From assembly GCA_963575745.1 (NCBI GenBank), contig CAUYUJ010017657.1:40001-104000 (forward strand): 64,000 nucleotides of DNA, written 5' to 3'. A program made the position numbers and the translations under genes. The stretch's first letter is position 1; every line of letters starts with the position of its first letter. Origin of the DNA: Prorocentrum cordatum (Eukaryota; Sar; Dinophyceae; Prorocentrales; Prorocentraceae). Positions 21,884-33,150 of the stretch are shown piece by piece. The notes below the pieces were generated by a model that was not told where the DNA came from, searched no databases, and saw nothing but the letters and a program-made list of their open reading frames with translations.

Positions 21884-23933
21884 GTTTTGCGTCTTTGCTG
21901 GGACCATCTTGGCCACTGAGGCCAGGTCCAACGAAGTCTCCGGCGAAGCGAAGCCTCAAAATTGTCAAGCAAGTAGTCCGCTCTTATAGAGAAACAGAAA
22001 CATGCATGACCAAAGACGTTCGCACAACCTGTGGGAGAACATCGCAGATGCGTTCCGCCGCTGATAACATTGTATCAGGGACCAGACCTAGGTCCGTAGG
22101 TGCAGTATACACACAACCCTACAACAGTGAGAACACTGAAGAGGCGAGACTAAAACTACGACAAGAGAGCCAGGAGACCTGGCCAAGAACTGAACATGCA
22201 CACACTGAATTATTAGAGCTCAAACAAATGCATATGCACACACTGAATGACCACACGAGGCAATCACAATCTGACAGACTATGCACTGAATAAGGATGTA
22301 CTGAATGACCACACGAGGCAATCACAATCGACAATCAAAAGGACCACGCGAGGCAATCACAATCAAGAATCCAATACAATTCAGCGTACAATACACAGAG
22401 AGGTAATGTATGCAGACAATCATGTTCAAAGCTGCCCTATCGTTTGCCTTTGCCTCTGCCTTTGCGGCTGCCTCTAGAGCTCCCACCGTTATCGGGAGAA
22501 ACTCGAATGCTCTGGGAAGATTCGGGAACCAACTTTTGATGTCCAGTCCTGGCTATCACATCCGAAGCGACACGGACAGACGACGACCCCGACGGAGAGG
22601 CGATTCGTCCACGTGGCGACGTAATTATGAGCTCTTGGGGCTCCCACATTTGCTGTAGTCTCCGGGTGTCTGCTGCGAGTCTCCGCGGGTCTGCGCGACT
22701 GGCACTCTCGAAGAGTCCGTCTGGAACAAAACTGAAACAATCGACAATGTACCCTGGAGCTTTAAACCTGGCCCCCTCGGCACGGTCCATTTTCCCAGTC
22801 ACGAAACGGTGAGATTTGAGACAATCCAAAAGTTCCCCCAGAAACGACTGAACATGATCCGTGAGGTTGAACAAAGTATGGAACCAAAATGATACGTGAT
22901 GTTTTGGGATGGTCATTGGCTCTGTCATGAGGTCTACGAATAATTCAAGCCCCTGGATTAAATACTGCAGCGCAATCTGGCGGTGAACCCCTTCTGGGCA
23001 GTGCTCCTGTCAATCCATGTTTTGACGTCGTCCTGGAAAGTGAACTGAGTTTGCACACCGGCGTCCTTCAAAGTGAACTGAGTATGCACGCCAGCATCCA
23101 TTGAAGTGAACTGAGTTTGCACGCGGGCGTCCTCGCAAGCGAACTGAGTTCGCACGCCGGCACCCATTGAAGACACTCGAATGCTTTGAGAATGCACTTG
23201 GACCTCAGCATCAATTGAGGACACTCGAATGCTCTGAAAGGGACAGTGCACTTCGTCAACCTGGACACCAGCATCAATTGAAAATACTCGAATGCTTTGA
23301 GAAGGATATTCGACCTCGTCAACCTGGACCCCAGCATCAATAGCAGAAGAAAAACCGCGAAGTGCAACGGAATCAACTTTCGGGCAGCTATCAGAGGGAT
23401 GGAGTAATGCTGTCAACAACTTATTAGCCTGAGCATCCAACTCTGCATGCAAGACCGTGTCACGGGCGACTAGGCCTTCGAGCACCAACGGAAGAGGACA
23501 ATTCGGTCGAACCCATCCAAGTTGGCAAGCCCGAGCCCGACGCAAACACCTGGATGCGAGACTCCGCACATGAGGCATCTGGCACAAACAAGACCACAAA
23601 TGATAGGTATATGGCAGAAAACTGAGGGAAGATGTGTGAGGACACCTGAGAGATCACAACAATGAAATACTGCAAATTGAACAATATGCAATCCACACAA
23701 GGCAGATCTGAAAGAACAGAGACTTACGAGCACCACACTAGGCAGTGAGGAACAAGTCAGCGTATACAAATTGCCACCACCAAACTGCAACAAGAAATGG
23801 ATATGAGAGACCAACAATGACAAGCAGGATGTACAGGGAGATGGGCAGTTGCGTAAGCAGAGCAAAACAACACGCTAGCTCAAAGTTCACCTTCGCGGAG
23901 GTTCCCCAGGCAGGAGAAAATGAACGTTCGCGG
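21884..23933 (-). mobile_element. M1: retroposon with M-protein gene, inside an F hairpin
   Basis: About 2.05 kb on the - strand: 5' end near 23933, M-protein frames 23578-22437, then a region with repeated GACCACRCGAGGCAATCAC, a GGCC hairpin (TTGGCC-ACTGA-GGCCAGG at 21909-21926) and the 3' end complementary to GTTTTGCGTCTTTGCTGGGA. A 5-bp AAATT occurs on both sides (21879-21883 and 23934-23938), which may be a short target duplication. M2-M5 share parts of it. Confidence 0.8.
22437..23578 (-). pseudogene. M-protein gene of M1, one-base frameshift
   Basis: I do not recognise the family. From MPHVRSLASRCLRRARACQL (23578) the product has a hydrophobic/acidic segment, then seven to eight imperfect repeats around IDAGVQVDEV / DAGVQTQFT, then a conserved C-terminal region (VKTWIDRST...HTLFNLTDHVQSFLGELLD...RFVTGKMDRAE) and a low-complexity basic tail (SRGSRKGRGKGKR). 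Compared with M2, one base is missing near 22980 (CTGGCGGTG here, CTGGCCAGTG in M2), splitting the frame into 213 and 163 residues. I prefer MPHVRS as start because in M5 a stop lies two codons before it. The basic tail suggests nucleic-acid binding, by inference only. Confidence 0.55.
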
Positions 23934-23938
23934 AAATT

Positions 23939-24168
23939 ACCGCCGGCAGCCTCGTAGAGCTCTTTAACCGCGCGGCGCTGCTGGAAGAAGCTTTCTCAAG
24001 CAAATCTGAGAAACTCGGAAAATTATAATTTTGAGTTTTTTTCCAAGTCGATTCCTGTAAGTGTTTTGATAGTAGCATTGCAGCTACGGACCTGAGAATT
24101 GCACTGGCAGACGCGGCACAACCCACTACACGTGAGAAAAATACCGGTTCTCTAAACGAATTTCAAAA
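23939..24168 (+). mobile_element. F3 element, truncated, after M1
   Basis: ACCGCCGGCAGCCTCGTAGAGCTC then CGCGCGGCGCTGCTGGAAG marks an F3 head. It continues with GATTCCTGTAAGTGTTTTGA, CTACGGACCTGAGAATT and GCAGACGCGGCACAACCCAC, and is cut by the next F1 head at 24169. Confidence 0.75.
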
Positions 24169-25498
24169 CTGGGCGCCGGCGGTAAACCGTCAACCTTTCA
24201 TACCGCCGGGAGACTCGTCGAGCTTCCTTGCCATATATTATTTCCAAAGAATTGGCAGAGAACGAATAGTTTTTTAGCCCGAGCGCTGATAGCAGACTGA
24301 TCTCAGGCTTCTAGATAAATTTCACGATTGCCCCTTACGATTCCCTTCCCATTGCTGTGCTGAACAGCTCTGTAGCTTATCTGCAGCACAAGTAAAACCA
24401 AGAAAAGCAATACCATTTCCAAGAAAGTAGCAGAGCACGAATCGGTGTTCAGCCCTAGCGCTAATAGCAGACTGAGCGCGGGTTTCTAGAGACTTTCACA
24501 TAGCGCGCATGATGATTCTCTTCCCATTTCAATGCCTGAGAGCTCTCAAGCTCACCTGCACCTCGAGTTCAGCCCAGGAAACGACTTCCATCACAAGAAA
24601 AATAGCAGGGTATGACTAGTCGTTCGGTGTCTGCCCTTATAACAGACCCAAGCCAAGCCTCTAGATACTTCAGACTAGCGCGCCTCATGAGATTCTTCTG
24701 ATTTCTGTGCAGAAGAGCTGTCAAGCTCATCTGCAGCTCGAGTTAAGTGAGGAAATTCACCATCATTTGGAGACAAAAAATCGGTCGAATACGAATAGTT
24801 TTGCGGACCTAACTCGAGTAGAAGACTGAGTTCAGAGCTCTAGATGCAACAGACGAACGCGCCTGATGAGTCTGAACCGATTTGTGTGCGCACAAGCTCT
24901 GTAGCTCTCCTACAGCTCGAGGTAAGTACAGAACACCGACAACGTCTGTAAAGAATACGAATAGTTTCGCGGACCTAGATCGAGTAGCAGACCGAGTTCA
25001 GACCTCTCGATGCAACAGACGAACGCGCCTGATCATTCTGACCCGATTCGTGTGCGCACCAGCTCTGTAGCTCTCCTACAGCCAGAATTCAATACAGAAA
25101 ACTGCCATAATCTGTCAAGATGACTCGAAGAATATAAATAGTTTCGCGGACCTAGCTCGAGTAGCAGACAGAGTTCAGACCTCTGGATGCGACAGACGAA
25201 CGCGCCTGATGATTCTGGATCGGTTTCTGTGCGCACCAGCTCTCTAGCGTTCCTAAATCTCGAGTTAAGTACAGAAAACCGTCAACGCGTGTCAAGATGA
25301 CTCGAAACGGTCGATCCCGCCGCGACGCTTTTTGGCAGTAATACGTACCCGATCGAGCTGAGATTAAGACGGCGAGCGGGAAAAAGATCGAATATGGTCA
25401 GAAAAAATACTAGAGCCCAAGCGAATTGTTGAATTTTAAAGACATAATTTTCAACCGAGCAAAAGTCACCAAAAGGTCCGTCGAGATTTTTCTTGCCA
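24169..25498 (+). mobile_element. F1 element
   Basis: Head CTGGGCGCC-GGCGGTA...TACCGCC, GAGACTCGTCGAGCTTCC, about six ~180-bp monomers (the second carries the CCCTAGCGCTAATAGCAGAC variant) and a tail from 25295 (GATGACTCGAAACGGTCGAT) to 25498. Confidence 0.85.
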
Positions 25499-25526
25499 GG
25501 GAGCCGGCGGTTCACCGCCGGCTCCC
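25499..25526. repeat. 28-bp perfect palindrome beside M3
   Basis: Arms GGGAGCCGGCGGT and ACCGCCGGCTCCC separated by two bases. It looks like an F hairpin head from which the loop has been lost, bringing both arms together. Confidence 0.85.
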
Positions 25527-26089
25527 AGATTTTGTGCGTCTTTGCTGGGACCAACTTGGCCACAAAGGCCAGGTCCAACAAGTCTCAAGCGAATCAAACG
25601 ACCTGTGGGCACTGCAACAGTGAGAACACTGATGAGGCAAAACTAATACTACAGACAACCCTACAACAGTGAGAACACTGATGAGGCGAAACTAATACTA
25701 CGACATGAGAGCCAGGAGACCTGGCCAAGAACTGAACATGCACACACTGAATTATAAGAGCACAAACAAATGCATATGCACCATGACTATGGACCGAAAG
25801 GCAACACTACCGAATCACAAGCAATAAACAAAGGCAACGAACAAACTGAAAGACTATGCACTGAACAAGGATGCACTGAATGACCACACGAGGCAATCAC
25901 AATCAACAATCAAAAAGACCACGCGAGGCAAACACAATCAACAATCCAATACAATTCAGCGTACAATACACAGAGAGGTAATGTATGCAGACAAAAGGCC
26001 TCGGAGGAACCACGCACGTCGAAACTCGTAGAGTTTCACTTGTCGAAACTCCTCGGGCGTCCGAAGAATAGTATTCGGTAATCGCTGCA

Positions 26090-27158
26090 CTTGGAAACCT
26101 CAAGAAACTTGGCAGTCTCGGCGCGGTTCATTTGTCCTGTCAAGTACCTCTGCACCTCGAAGAATTCTAAAAGATCCTCCAGTGTCGCTTGCACATTCTG
26201 GAGCATCTCATACAGCTTCCGAGCATAATCTGTTTGGACCCTCTGTGTGAGAACCCACGTTCTGTCACCAGCTTATCAAACAAATCCATTCCGTTCTTTA
26301 AATACTGGATCGCATTCAACTCGTTGATGCTGGCAACAGCGTCAATCCACGCTTTGACATCGGCAATGGTGGCCTGAGAGCACGTCGATGTCCCCTTGAC
26401 CTTGTCACGATCTCTCCCTCGAGTCCTCTGGCGCGACTCCGGAGAAGCGACATGGACAGACGCATCAGAACCAGGATTCGATACCTCATTGAGCGTGAAA
26501 TCAGAATATGCCTGCACGTTCGGTGTCGAAGGAAACTCCGCTCTCGAGAGCGCCTCCAACTCCTCCCGCGCCTCCTCAGTCACTTTCCCAAGAACAGTTC
26601 CTGAAGCTCCTCCCTCCATCCCAAAAACACTCTCTGTCTGACAGCCGACTTCACAATGAAGGTCCACAGCATCAGTAAGAGAAATGCTGGCCTCGGAAAG
26701 TGGCGGGTAGGTGCAAACACTGTCCGTCTGAGTGCTGGTGTCAACATGACTGTGCAAATCCGTCTGAGTTCTCATGTCAACATGTTTTCTCTCCTTTAGC
26801 GGCAAAATGCGGTTGGGGAATCCGTGACAGTGTCCACTTCCGCACCTGTGGGAGAAAGACCTATTGAAGAAACTGTTGGGGAATCTATTGAAGAATCAGT
26901 AGAAGTACCCACTTCCGCACCTGTTCTCGAAAGAACCATAGAAACATATGCTGGCTGCAATGTGTCTCCAGGGACTTCGGCAAGAACTGGCAAGGGCTCC
27001 ACGGGGGTGGCGAAGTACTCCAGCAGCACATCTGTCGTGTGCGACATGGGGACCAAGCTTTGCAACGAGATGGGATACCGCGTGGGAGCAACAACTTTCT
27101 GTTCCACTGCGCGTGCACGACGAGCGATCCGTGCCTGCCAACTCCGAACATGCACCAT
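26090..27158 (-). pseudogene. M-protein gene of M3, frameshifted
   Basis: Homologous to the M1/M2 protein but strongly diverged. N-terminus MVHVRSWQARIARRARAVEQ (27158); repeats with the same spacing idea (GAEVGTSTDS, GAEVDTVTDS, VDMRTQTD, VDTSTQTDS, VGCQTES); C-terminal region VKAWIDAVASINELNAIQYL, then after a frameshift near 26230 LYEMLQNVQATLEDLLEFFE and RYLTGQMNRAETAKF. Another frameshift lies near 26800. Conservation of N-terminus, repeat type and C-terminal region despite this divergence suggests the protein has been under selection. Function unknown. Confidence 0.5.
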
Positions 27159-27477
27159 GACTACGGACAGAAGGCACACTACCGAATCACAAGCAATAAT
27201 CAAAGGCAACGATCAAACTGAATGACTATGCACTGAATAAGGATGCCCTGAATGACCACTCGAGGCAATCACAATCAACCATCAAAATGACCACGCGAGG
27301 CAATCACAATCAACAATCCAATTCAATTCAGCGTACAATACACCGAGAGGTAATGTATGCAGACAAAAGGCCTCGGGGGATCCCAGGAACGCCCAGGCCT
27401 CGCGGCCCTTCGCCCAGTCTCACTCCCCGAGGCAGTGGCCCGCTAGAACGTCTGGAGGTTACCCAGGCCGAGACGTT

Positions 27478-27502
27478 CTTGAGCCGAGACGTTCTTGAGC
27501 CG
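27478..27502 (-). other. Tandem spliced-leader relics at the M3 5' end
   Basis: The - strand has CGGCTCAAG twice, 16 bp apart (27502-27494 and 27486-27478), each followed by AACGTCT. The 3' end of the spliced leader is GGCTCAAG. Confidence 0.55.
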
Positions 27503-27510
27503 GAGCTCGT

Positions 27511-27672
27511 CTCGTAGAGCTCTTTCTCGCGCGGCGCTACTGGAAACACGTGAAAAGAGCTTCATAAAGCGTTAGCTGGGCAGCTGAAGAAACATCATGT
27601 TTTGGTTTTTTGATAATAATACTGTGGCTACGGACCTGAGAATTTCACTGGCAGACGCGTCATAACCCACTA
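27511..27672 (+). mobile_element. F3 fragment
   Basis: CTCGTAGAGCTCTTTCTCGC then GCGGCGCTACTGG and CTACGGACCTGAGAATTTCA are F3 landmarks. The hairpin of this copy is missing; M3 occupies its place. It is cut by an F1 head at 27673. Confidence 0.7.
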
Positions 27673-29187
27673 CTGGGCGCCGGCGGTAAACCGTCAACCT
27701 TTCTTACCGCCGGGAGACTCGTGGAGCTTCCTTGCCATATATTATGTCCACAGAATTAACAGAGAACGAATAGTCTTTCAGCCCGAGCGCTCATAGCAGA
27801 CTGATTCCAGGCGTCTAGATACATTTCACTATTGCCCCTGATGATTCCCTTCCCATTGCTGTGCTGAACAGCTCTGTAGCTCATCTGCAGCACGAGTAGA
27901 ACCAAGAAAAACAATACCATTTTCGAGAAAGTACGAATCGGTGTTCAGCCCTAGCGCTAATAGCAGACTCAGCGCGGGTGTCTAGATTCTTTCAAATAGC
28001 GCGCATGATGATTATCTTCCCATTGCAATGCCAAAGAGATCTCAAGCTTATCTGCACTCAGTTCAGAAAACGAATTCCATCACCAGTAAAATAGCAGAGA
28101 ATGACTAGTTGTTTGGCATCTGCGCTGAAGACCCAAGCCAAGCGTCTAGATACGTCAGACTAGCGCGCCTCATGAATTTCTTCTGATTTCTGTGCCAAAG
28201 AGCTCTCCAGTTCATCTGCAGCTCGAGTTAAGTGAAGAAATTAACCATTGCTTCGAACAAAAACCGGTAGAATACGAATAGTTTTGCAACCTAGCTCGAG
28301 CGCGCCTGACGATTCTGAATCGATTATGTGTGCGTACAAGTTCAGTAGCTATGCTACAGCTCGAGTTAAGTACACAACACCGACAGCGCCTGTTAAGAGA
28401 ACTCGAATAATACGAATAGTTTCGCGGACCTAGCTCGAGTAGCAGGCCGAGTTCAGACTCTCGATGCAACAGACGAACGCGCCTGGTGATTCTGAAACGA
28501 TTCGTGCGCGCACGAGCTCCATAGCTCTCCTACAGCCCGAGTTAAGAACAGAAAACCGACAGCACCTGTCAGATGACTCGAAAATACGAATAGTTTTGCG
28601 GACCTAGCTCGGGTAGCAGACCGAGTTCAGACCTCTGGATGCAACAGACGAACGCGCCTGATCATTCTGAATCGACTCGTGTGCTGTAGCTTTCCTACAT
28701 CCCGACTTGTGCAGAAAACCGACAGCATCTGTCAAGATACCTCGAAGAATACAAATAGTTTTGCGGACCTAGCTCGAGTAGCCGACCGGGTTCAGACCTC
28801 TGGATGCAACAGACGGACGCGCCTGATAACTTTAGATCGGTTTCTGTGCGCACCAGCTCTGTAGCTCTCCTCAATCTCGAGTTAAGTGCAGGAAATCGTC
28901 AACGCGTGTCAAGATGACTCGAAACAGCCGATCCCGCCGCAACGCTTGCTGGCAGTAAAAGGTACCCGATCGAGCTCAGATTAGGACAGCGAACGGGAAT
29001 GAGATCGAATATGATGGGAAGAAAAACTACAGCCAAACGAATTGTTGAATTTCGAGAACATAATCTTCAACCGAGCAAAAGTCACCGAAAGGTCCGTCGA
29101 AATTTTTCTTGCCAACTAGCCCTCCAGCGCCCGGAATTCCTCTTGAGCTTCCAGCAAGTAGCTAAGGGAGGCTCTACGAGTTACTAG
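27673..29187 (+). mobile_element. F1 element, complete structure
   Basis: Head CTGGGCGCC-GGCGGTAA...TTACCGCC (27673-27712), inverted repeat ACTCGTGGAGCTTCC, about seven ~180-bp monomers, tail from 28915 (GATGACTCGAAACAGCCGAT, GGTACCCGATCGAGCTCAGA) and closing inverted repeat GGGAGGCTCTACGAGTTA at 29166-29185. Preceded by A, like nearly all heads. There is no coding capacity. Confidence 0.9.
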
Positions 29188-29281
29188 CTCTCCGGCGCGT
29201 TCGAATTCTTAAGGTTCCAGCAACTAGCTAAAGGAAGCTCTACGAGTTACAGGTGCGGAAAATACCCGTTCTCGAAACGAC
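29188..29281 (+). repeat. Extra F1 3' end fragment
   Basis: CAGCAACTAGCTAAAGGAAG then CTCTACGAGTTA repeats the closing end of an F1 element, so a second F1 3' end abuts the first. Confidence 0.7.
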
Positions 29282-29619
29282 CTGGCGCCGGCGGTGAACC
29301 GTCAACCTGGTCACCACCGGGAACCTCGTAGAGCTCCTTGCACGCGTAAGAATGCTCAGAATCGAAACAGAGAACTTCGCATGATATTTTCTTGAAATCT
29401 GTATTTTTGTATTTTTAAATGTCAACATGTGGTCGGTTCCCCGAAGTGAACCGATAGTAAAACTTCCTTGGCGGAGCTGAGCTGCTCTGAGAACAAAGCT
29501 TATATGCAAATGCTACGCGTAAAAATCTGCTTTCTCAAAATACATGGTCAAATATCTTTCAAATTTAAACAAAACCGACCAAAAGTCATCACATTGTCCG
29601 TCCGAGCCGGGTCGACCAA
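29282..29619 (+). mobile_element. F2 element, 3'-truncated
   Basis: CTGGCGCC-GGCGGTGA...TCACCACC-GGGAACCTCGTAGAGCTCC, then TTGCACGCGTAAGAATGCTC. The body contains AAAAATCTGCTTTCTCAAAA, ACCGACCAAAAGTCATCAC and GGTCGACCAA, and is cut by the F1 head at 29620. Confidence 0.85.
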
Positions 29620-30346
29620 CTGGGCGCCGGCGGTAAACCTTCTTACCACCGGGAGACTCGTAGAGCTTCCTTGCCATATATTCTGTCCAAAGAATTGGCA
29701 GAGAACGAATAGTTTTTCAGCCCGAGCGCTCATAGCAGACTGATCTCAGGCTTCTAGATACATTTCACTATTGCCCCTTACGATTCCCTTCCCATTTCTG
29801 TGCTGAACAGCTCAGTAGCTCATCTGCAGCACAAGTGAAGCAAGGAAAACCATACCATTTCCAAGAAAGTAGCAGAGTACAAATCGGTGTTCAGCCCTAG
29901 CGCTAATAGCAGACTGAGCGCGGGTGTATAGATACGTTGAAATAGCGCGCATGATGATTATATGCCCAGTTCAATGCCTCAGAGCTCTCGAGCTCATCTG
30001 CACCTCGCGTTCAGCCCAGGAAACGAATTCCATCACAAGAAAAAAAAAGATGACTAGTTGTTCGGCGTCTGCGCTCATAACAGACCGAAGCCAAGCGTCA
30101 AGATACTTCAGACTAGTGCGCCTCACGATTTTATTTTAATTTCTGTGCGAGATCCTCAAGCTCATCTGCAGCTCGAGATAAGTCAAGAAATTCACCATCA
30201 TTTCGAAAAAAATAAATACGAATAGTTGTGCGGACCTAGCTCGAGTAGAAGACTGAGTTCAGAGCTCAAGATGCAACAGACGAACTCGCCTGATGATTCT
30301 AAATCGATCCGTGTGCGCACCAGCTCTGTAGCTCTCGAGTTAAGTA
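29620..30346 (+). mobile_element. F1 element, truncated
   Basis: Head with a short loop (GGCGGTAAACCTTCTTACCACC, the GTCAACC part missing), GACTCGTAGAGCTTCC and four monomers, cut by the next head at 30347. The lost loop segment removes the sequence used by LINE/M insertions elsewhere. Confidence 0.85.
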
Positions 30347-31938
30347 CTGGGCGCCGGCGGTAAACCGTCAACCTCTCTTACCGCCAGGAGACTCGTAGAG
30401 CTTCCTTGCAATATACTATGTCCAAAGAACTAGCAGAGAACGAGTAGTTTTTCAGCCCGAGCGCTGATAGCAAACTGATCTCAGGCGCCTAGATACATTT
30501 CACGATTGCCCCTGATATTCCCTTCCCATTGTCGTGCTGAGCAGTTCTGTAGCTCATCTGCAGCACGAGTAGAGACAGGAAAATCAGTACCATTTCCAAG
30601 AAAGTAGCAGAGTACGAATCGGTGTTCAGCCCTAGCGCTAATAGCAGACTGAGCGCGGGTGTCTAGGTACTTCTAATAGCGCGCCTGATGATTCTCTTCC
30701 CATTGCAACGCCTAAGAGCTCTCAAGCTCATCTGCACCTCGAGCTCAGTCCAGAAAACAATTCCATCACCAGAAAAAATAGCAGATTATGACTAGTTGTC
30801 TGGCGTCTGCGCTCATAACAGACCCAAGCCAAGCGTCTAGATACTTCAGGCTAGCGCGCCTCATGATTGGTTTCTGGTTTCTGTGCCGAAGAGCTCTGAA
30901 GCTGATCTGCAGCTCGAGTTAAGTGAAGAAATTCACCATCATTTCGAAAAAGAATCGATCGAATACGAATATGTTGCGACCTAGCTCGAGTAGCAGACTG
31001 AGTTCAGAGCTCTAGATGCTTCAGCCGAACGCGCCTGATGGTTCTGAATCGATTATGCGTGCGTGCAAGCTTTGTAGCTATGCTACAGCTCGCGCGAAGT
31101 ACAGAACACCGACAGCGCCTGTTAAGAGAACTCGAAGAATACGAATAGTTTCGCGGACCTCCTCGAGTAGCACACCGGGTTCAGACCTCTCGATGCAACA
31201 GAACAACGCGCCAGATCATTCTCAATCGATTCGTGTGCGTACCAGCTCTGTAGCTCTCCTGCAGCCCGAGTTAAGTACAGAAAACCGACAGCACCTGTCA
31301 AGATGACTCGAAGAATACGATTAGCGATTAGCTTCGCGGACCTAGCTCGAGTAGCAGACCGAGTTCAGGACTCTGGATGCAACAGACGAACGCGCATCAT
31401 GATTCTGGATCGGTTTTTGTGCGCATCAGCTCTGTAGCTCTCCTACAGCCCGAGTTAAGCACAGAAAACCGACAGCACCTGTCAAGATGACTCGAAGAAT
31501 ACGAATAGTTTCGCGGACCTAGCTCGAGTAGCACACCGAGTTCAGACCTCTGGATGCAACAGACGAATGCGCATGACGATTCTGCATCGGTTCCTGTGCA
31601 TACCAGCTCTGTAGCTCTCCTAAATCTCGAGTTAAGTACAGAAAACCGTCAACGCGTGTCAAGATGACTCGGAACAGCCGATCCCACCCGGACGCTTTTT
31701 GGCAGTAAAAGCTACCCGATCGAGCTGAGATTGAGACAGCGAGCGGGAATAAGATCGAATATCACGGGAAAAAAAAATAAAGCTCAAACGAATTGAGGAA
31801 TTTCGAGAACATAATTTTCAACCGAGAAAAAGTCAGCAAAAAAGGTCCGTCGAGATTTTTCTGGCCAGCTAGCTCTCCAGCGCCCCGGAAGTACTCTTGA
31901 ACTTCCAGCAACTAGCTAAGGGAAGCTCTACGAATTAC
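30347..31938 (+). mobile_element. F1 element, complete structure
   Basis: Head CTGGGCGCC-GGCGGTAA...TTACCGCC, ACTCGTAGAGCTTCC at 30391, about eight ~180-bp monomers (the core CGCGGACC recurs at 31152, 31335 and 31512, spacing 183 and 177), tail from 31655 and closing GGGAAGCTCTACGAATTAC at 31920-31938. Confidence 0.9.
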
Positions 31939-32469
31939 AGAACACCGACAACGTCTGTTAAGAGGACTCGAAGAATACAAATAATTTCGCGGACCTAGCT
32001 CGAGTAGCAGACCGAGTTCAGGGCTCTAGATGCTTCAGGCGAACGCGCCTGATGATTATGAATCGAGTACGTGTGCTTATCAGCTCTGTAGCTCTGCTAC
32101 AGCCCGAGTTAGCTACTAAAAAACCGACAGCACCTGTCAGGATGACTCGAAGAATACGAATAGTTTCGCGGACCTAGCTCGAGTAGCAGACCGAGTTCAG
32201 ACCTCTAGATGCAGCAGGCAAACGCGCCTGACTATTCTAGATTGGTTTCTGTAAGTACCAGCTCTGCAGCTCTCCTAAATCCCGAATTAAGTACAGAAAG
32301 CCGTCAACGCGAGTCAAGATGACTCGAAACGGCCGATCCAGCCCGGACGCTTTTGGGCAGTAGTATCTACCCGATCGACCTGAGATTGAGACGGCGAGCG
32401 GGAATGAGAACGAATATCATGGGAAAAAATACCAGAGCTCTAACGTGTTCTTGAATTTCGAGAACATAA
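31939..32469 (+). mobile_element. F1 3' part
   Basis: Two to three monomers and a tail (GATGACTCGAAACGGCCGAT at about 32320) without a head, cut at 32469 by the next F1 head. Confidence 0.75.
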
Positions 32470-33070
32470 CTGAGCGCCGGCGGTAAACAGTCAACCTTTC
32501 TTACCGCCGGGAGACTCGTAGAGCTTCCTTGCCATATAATATGTCCAAAGAACTAGCAGAGAACGAATAGTTTTTCAGCCCGAGCGCTGATAGCAGACTG
32601 ATCTCAGGCGTCTAGTTACATTTCACGATTGCCCCTGGTAATTCCCTTCCCATTGCTGTGCTGAGCAGTTCTGTAGCTCATGTGGAGCACGAGTAGAACC
32701 AAGAAAAACAATGCGATTTCGAAGAAAGTAGCAGAGTACGACTCGGGATTCAGCCCTAGCGCTAAAAGCAGACTGAGCGCGGGTGTCTAGATACTCTCAA
32801 ATAGCGCGCAGGATGATTATCTTCCCATTGCAATGCCTAAGGGCTCTCGAGCTCATCTGGACCTCGAGTTCAGTCCAGAAAACGAATTCCAGCACCGGAA
32901 AAAATAGCAGACTAGTTGTTGGCGTCTGCGCTCATAACAGACCCAAGCCAAGCGTCTAGATACTTCAGACGAGCGCGCCTCGTGATTTTCTTCTGATGTC
33001 TGTGCCACAGAGCTCTCAAGCTCATCTGCAGCCGAGTTAAGTGAAGAATCTCACCATTATTTCGGGGGGG

Positions 33071-33150
<80 letters not shown>

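Larger units (their letters stand above)
25527..27505 (-). mobile_element. M3: divergent M-type retroposon
   Basis: The 3' end (complement of TTTTGTGCGTCTTTGCTGGG, GGCC hairpin at 25556-25573) matches M1, M2 and M4. M-protein frames lie at 27158-26090. The 5' end at about 27478-27505 has two tandem CGGCTCAAG spliced-leader relics. A ~150-bp segment is present twice (about 25857-26005 and 27217-27375). It adjoins CTCGTAGAGCTC of an F3 element at 27511. No target duplication is seen. Confidence 0.7.

Noticed and set aside
25857-27375. M3 as an LTR retrotransposon because of its ~150-bp direct repeats
   Set aside because: There is no gag/protease/integrase, no primer-binding site or polypurine tract, and its 3' end is A-rich with the LINE-type hairpin.
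29282-29619. F2/F3 as classical MITEs with terminal inverted repeats and target duplications
   Set aside because: The inverted repeat lies inside the hairpin at one end, and the three checkable insertions have no target duplication.
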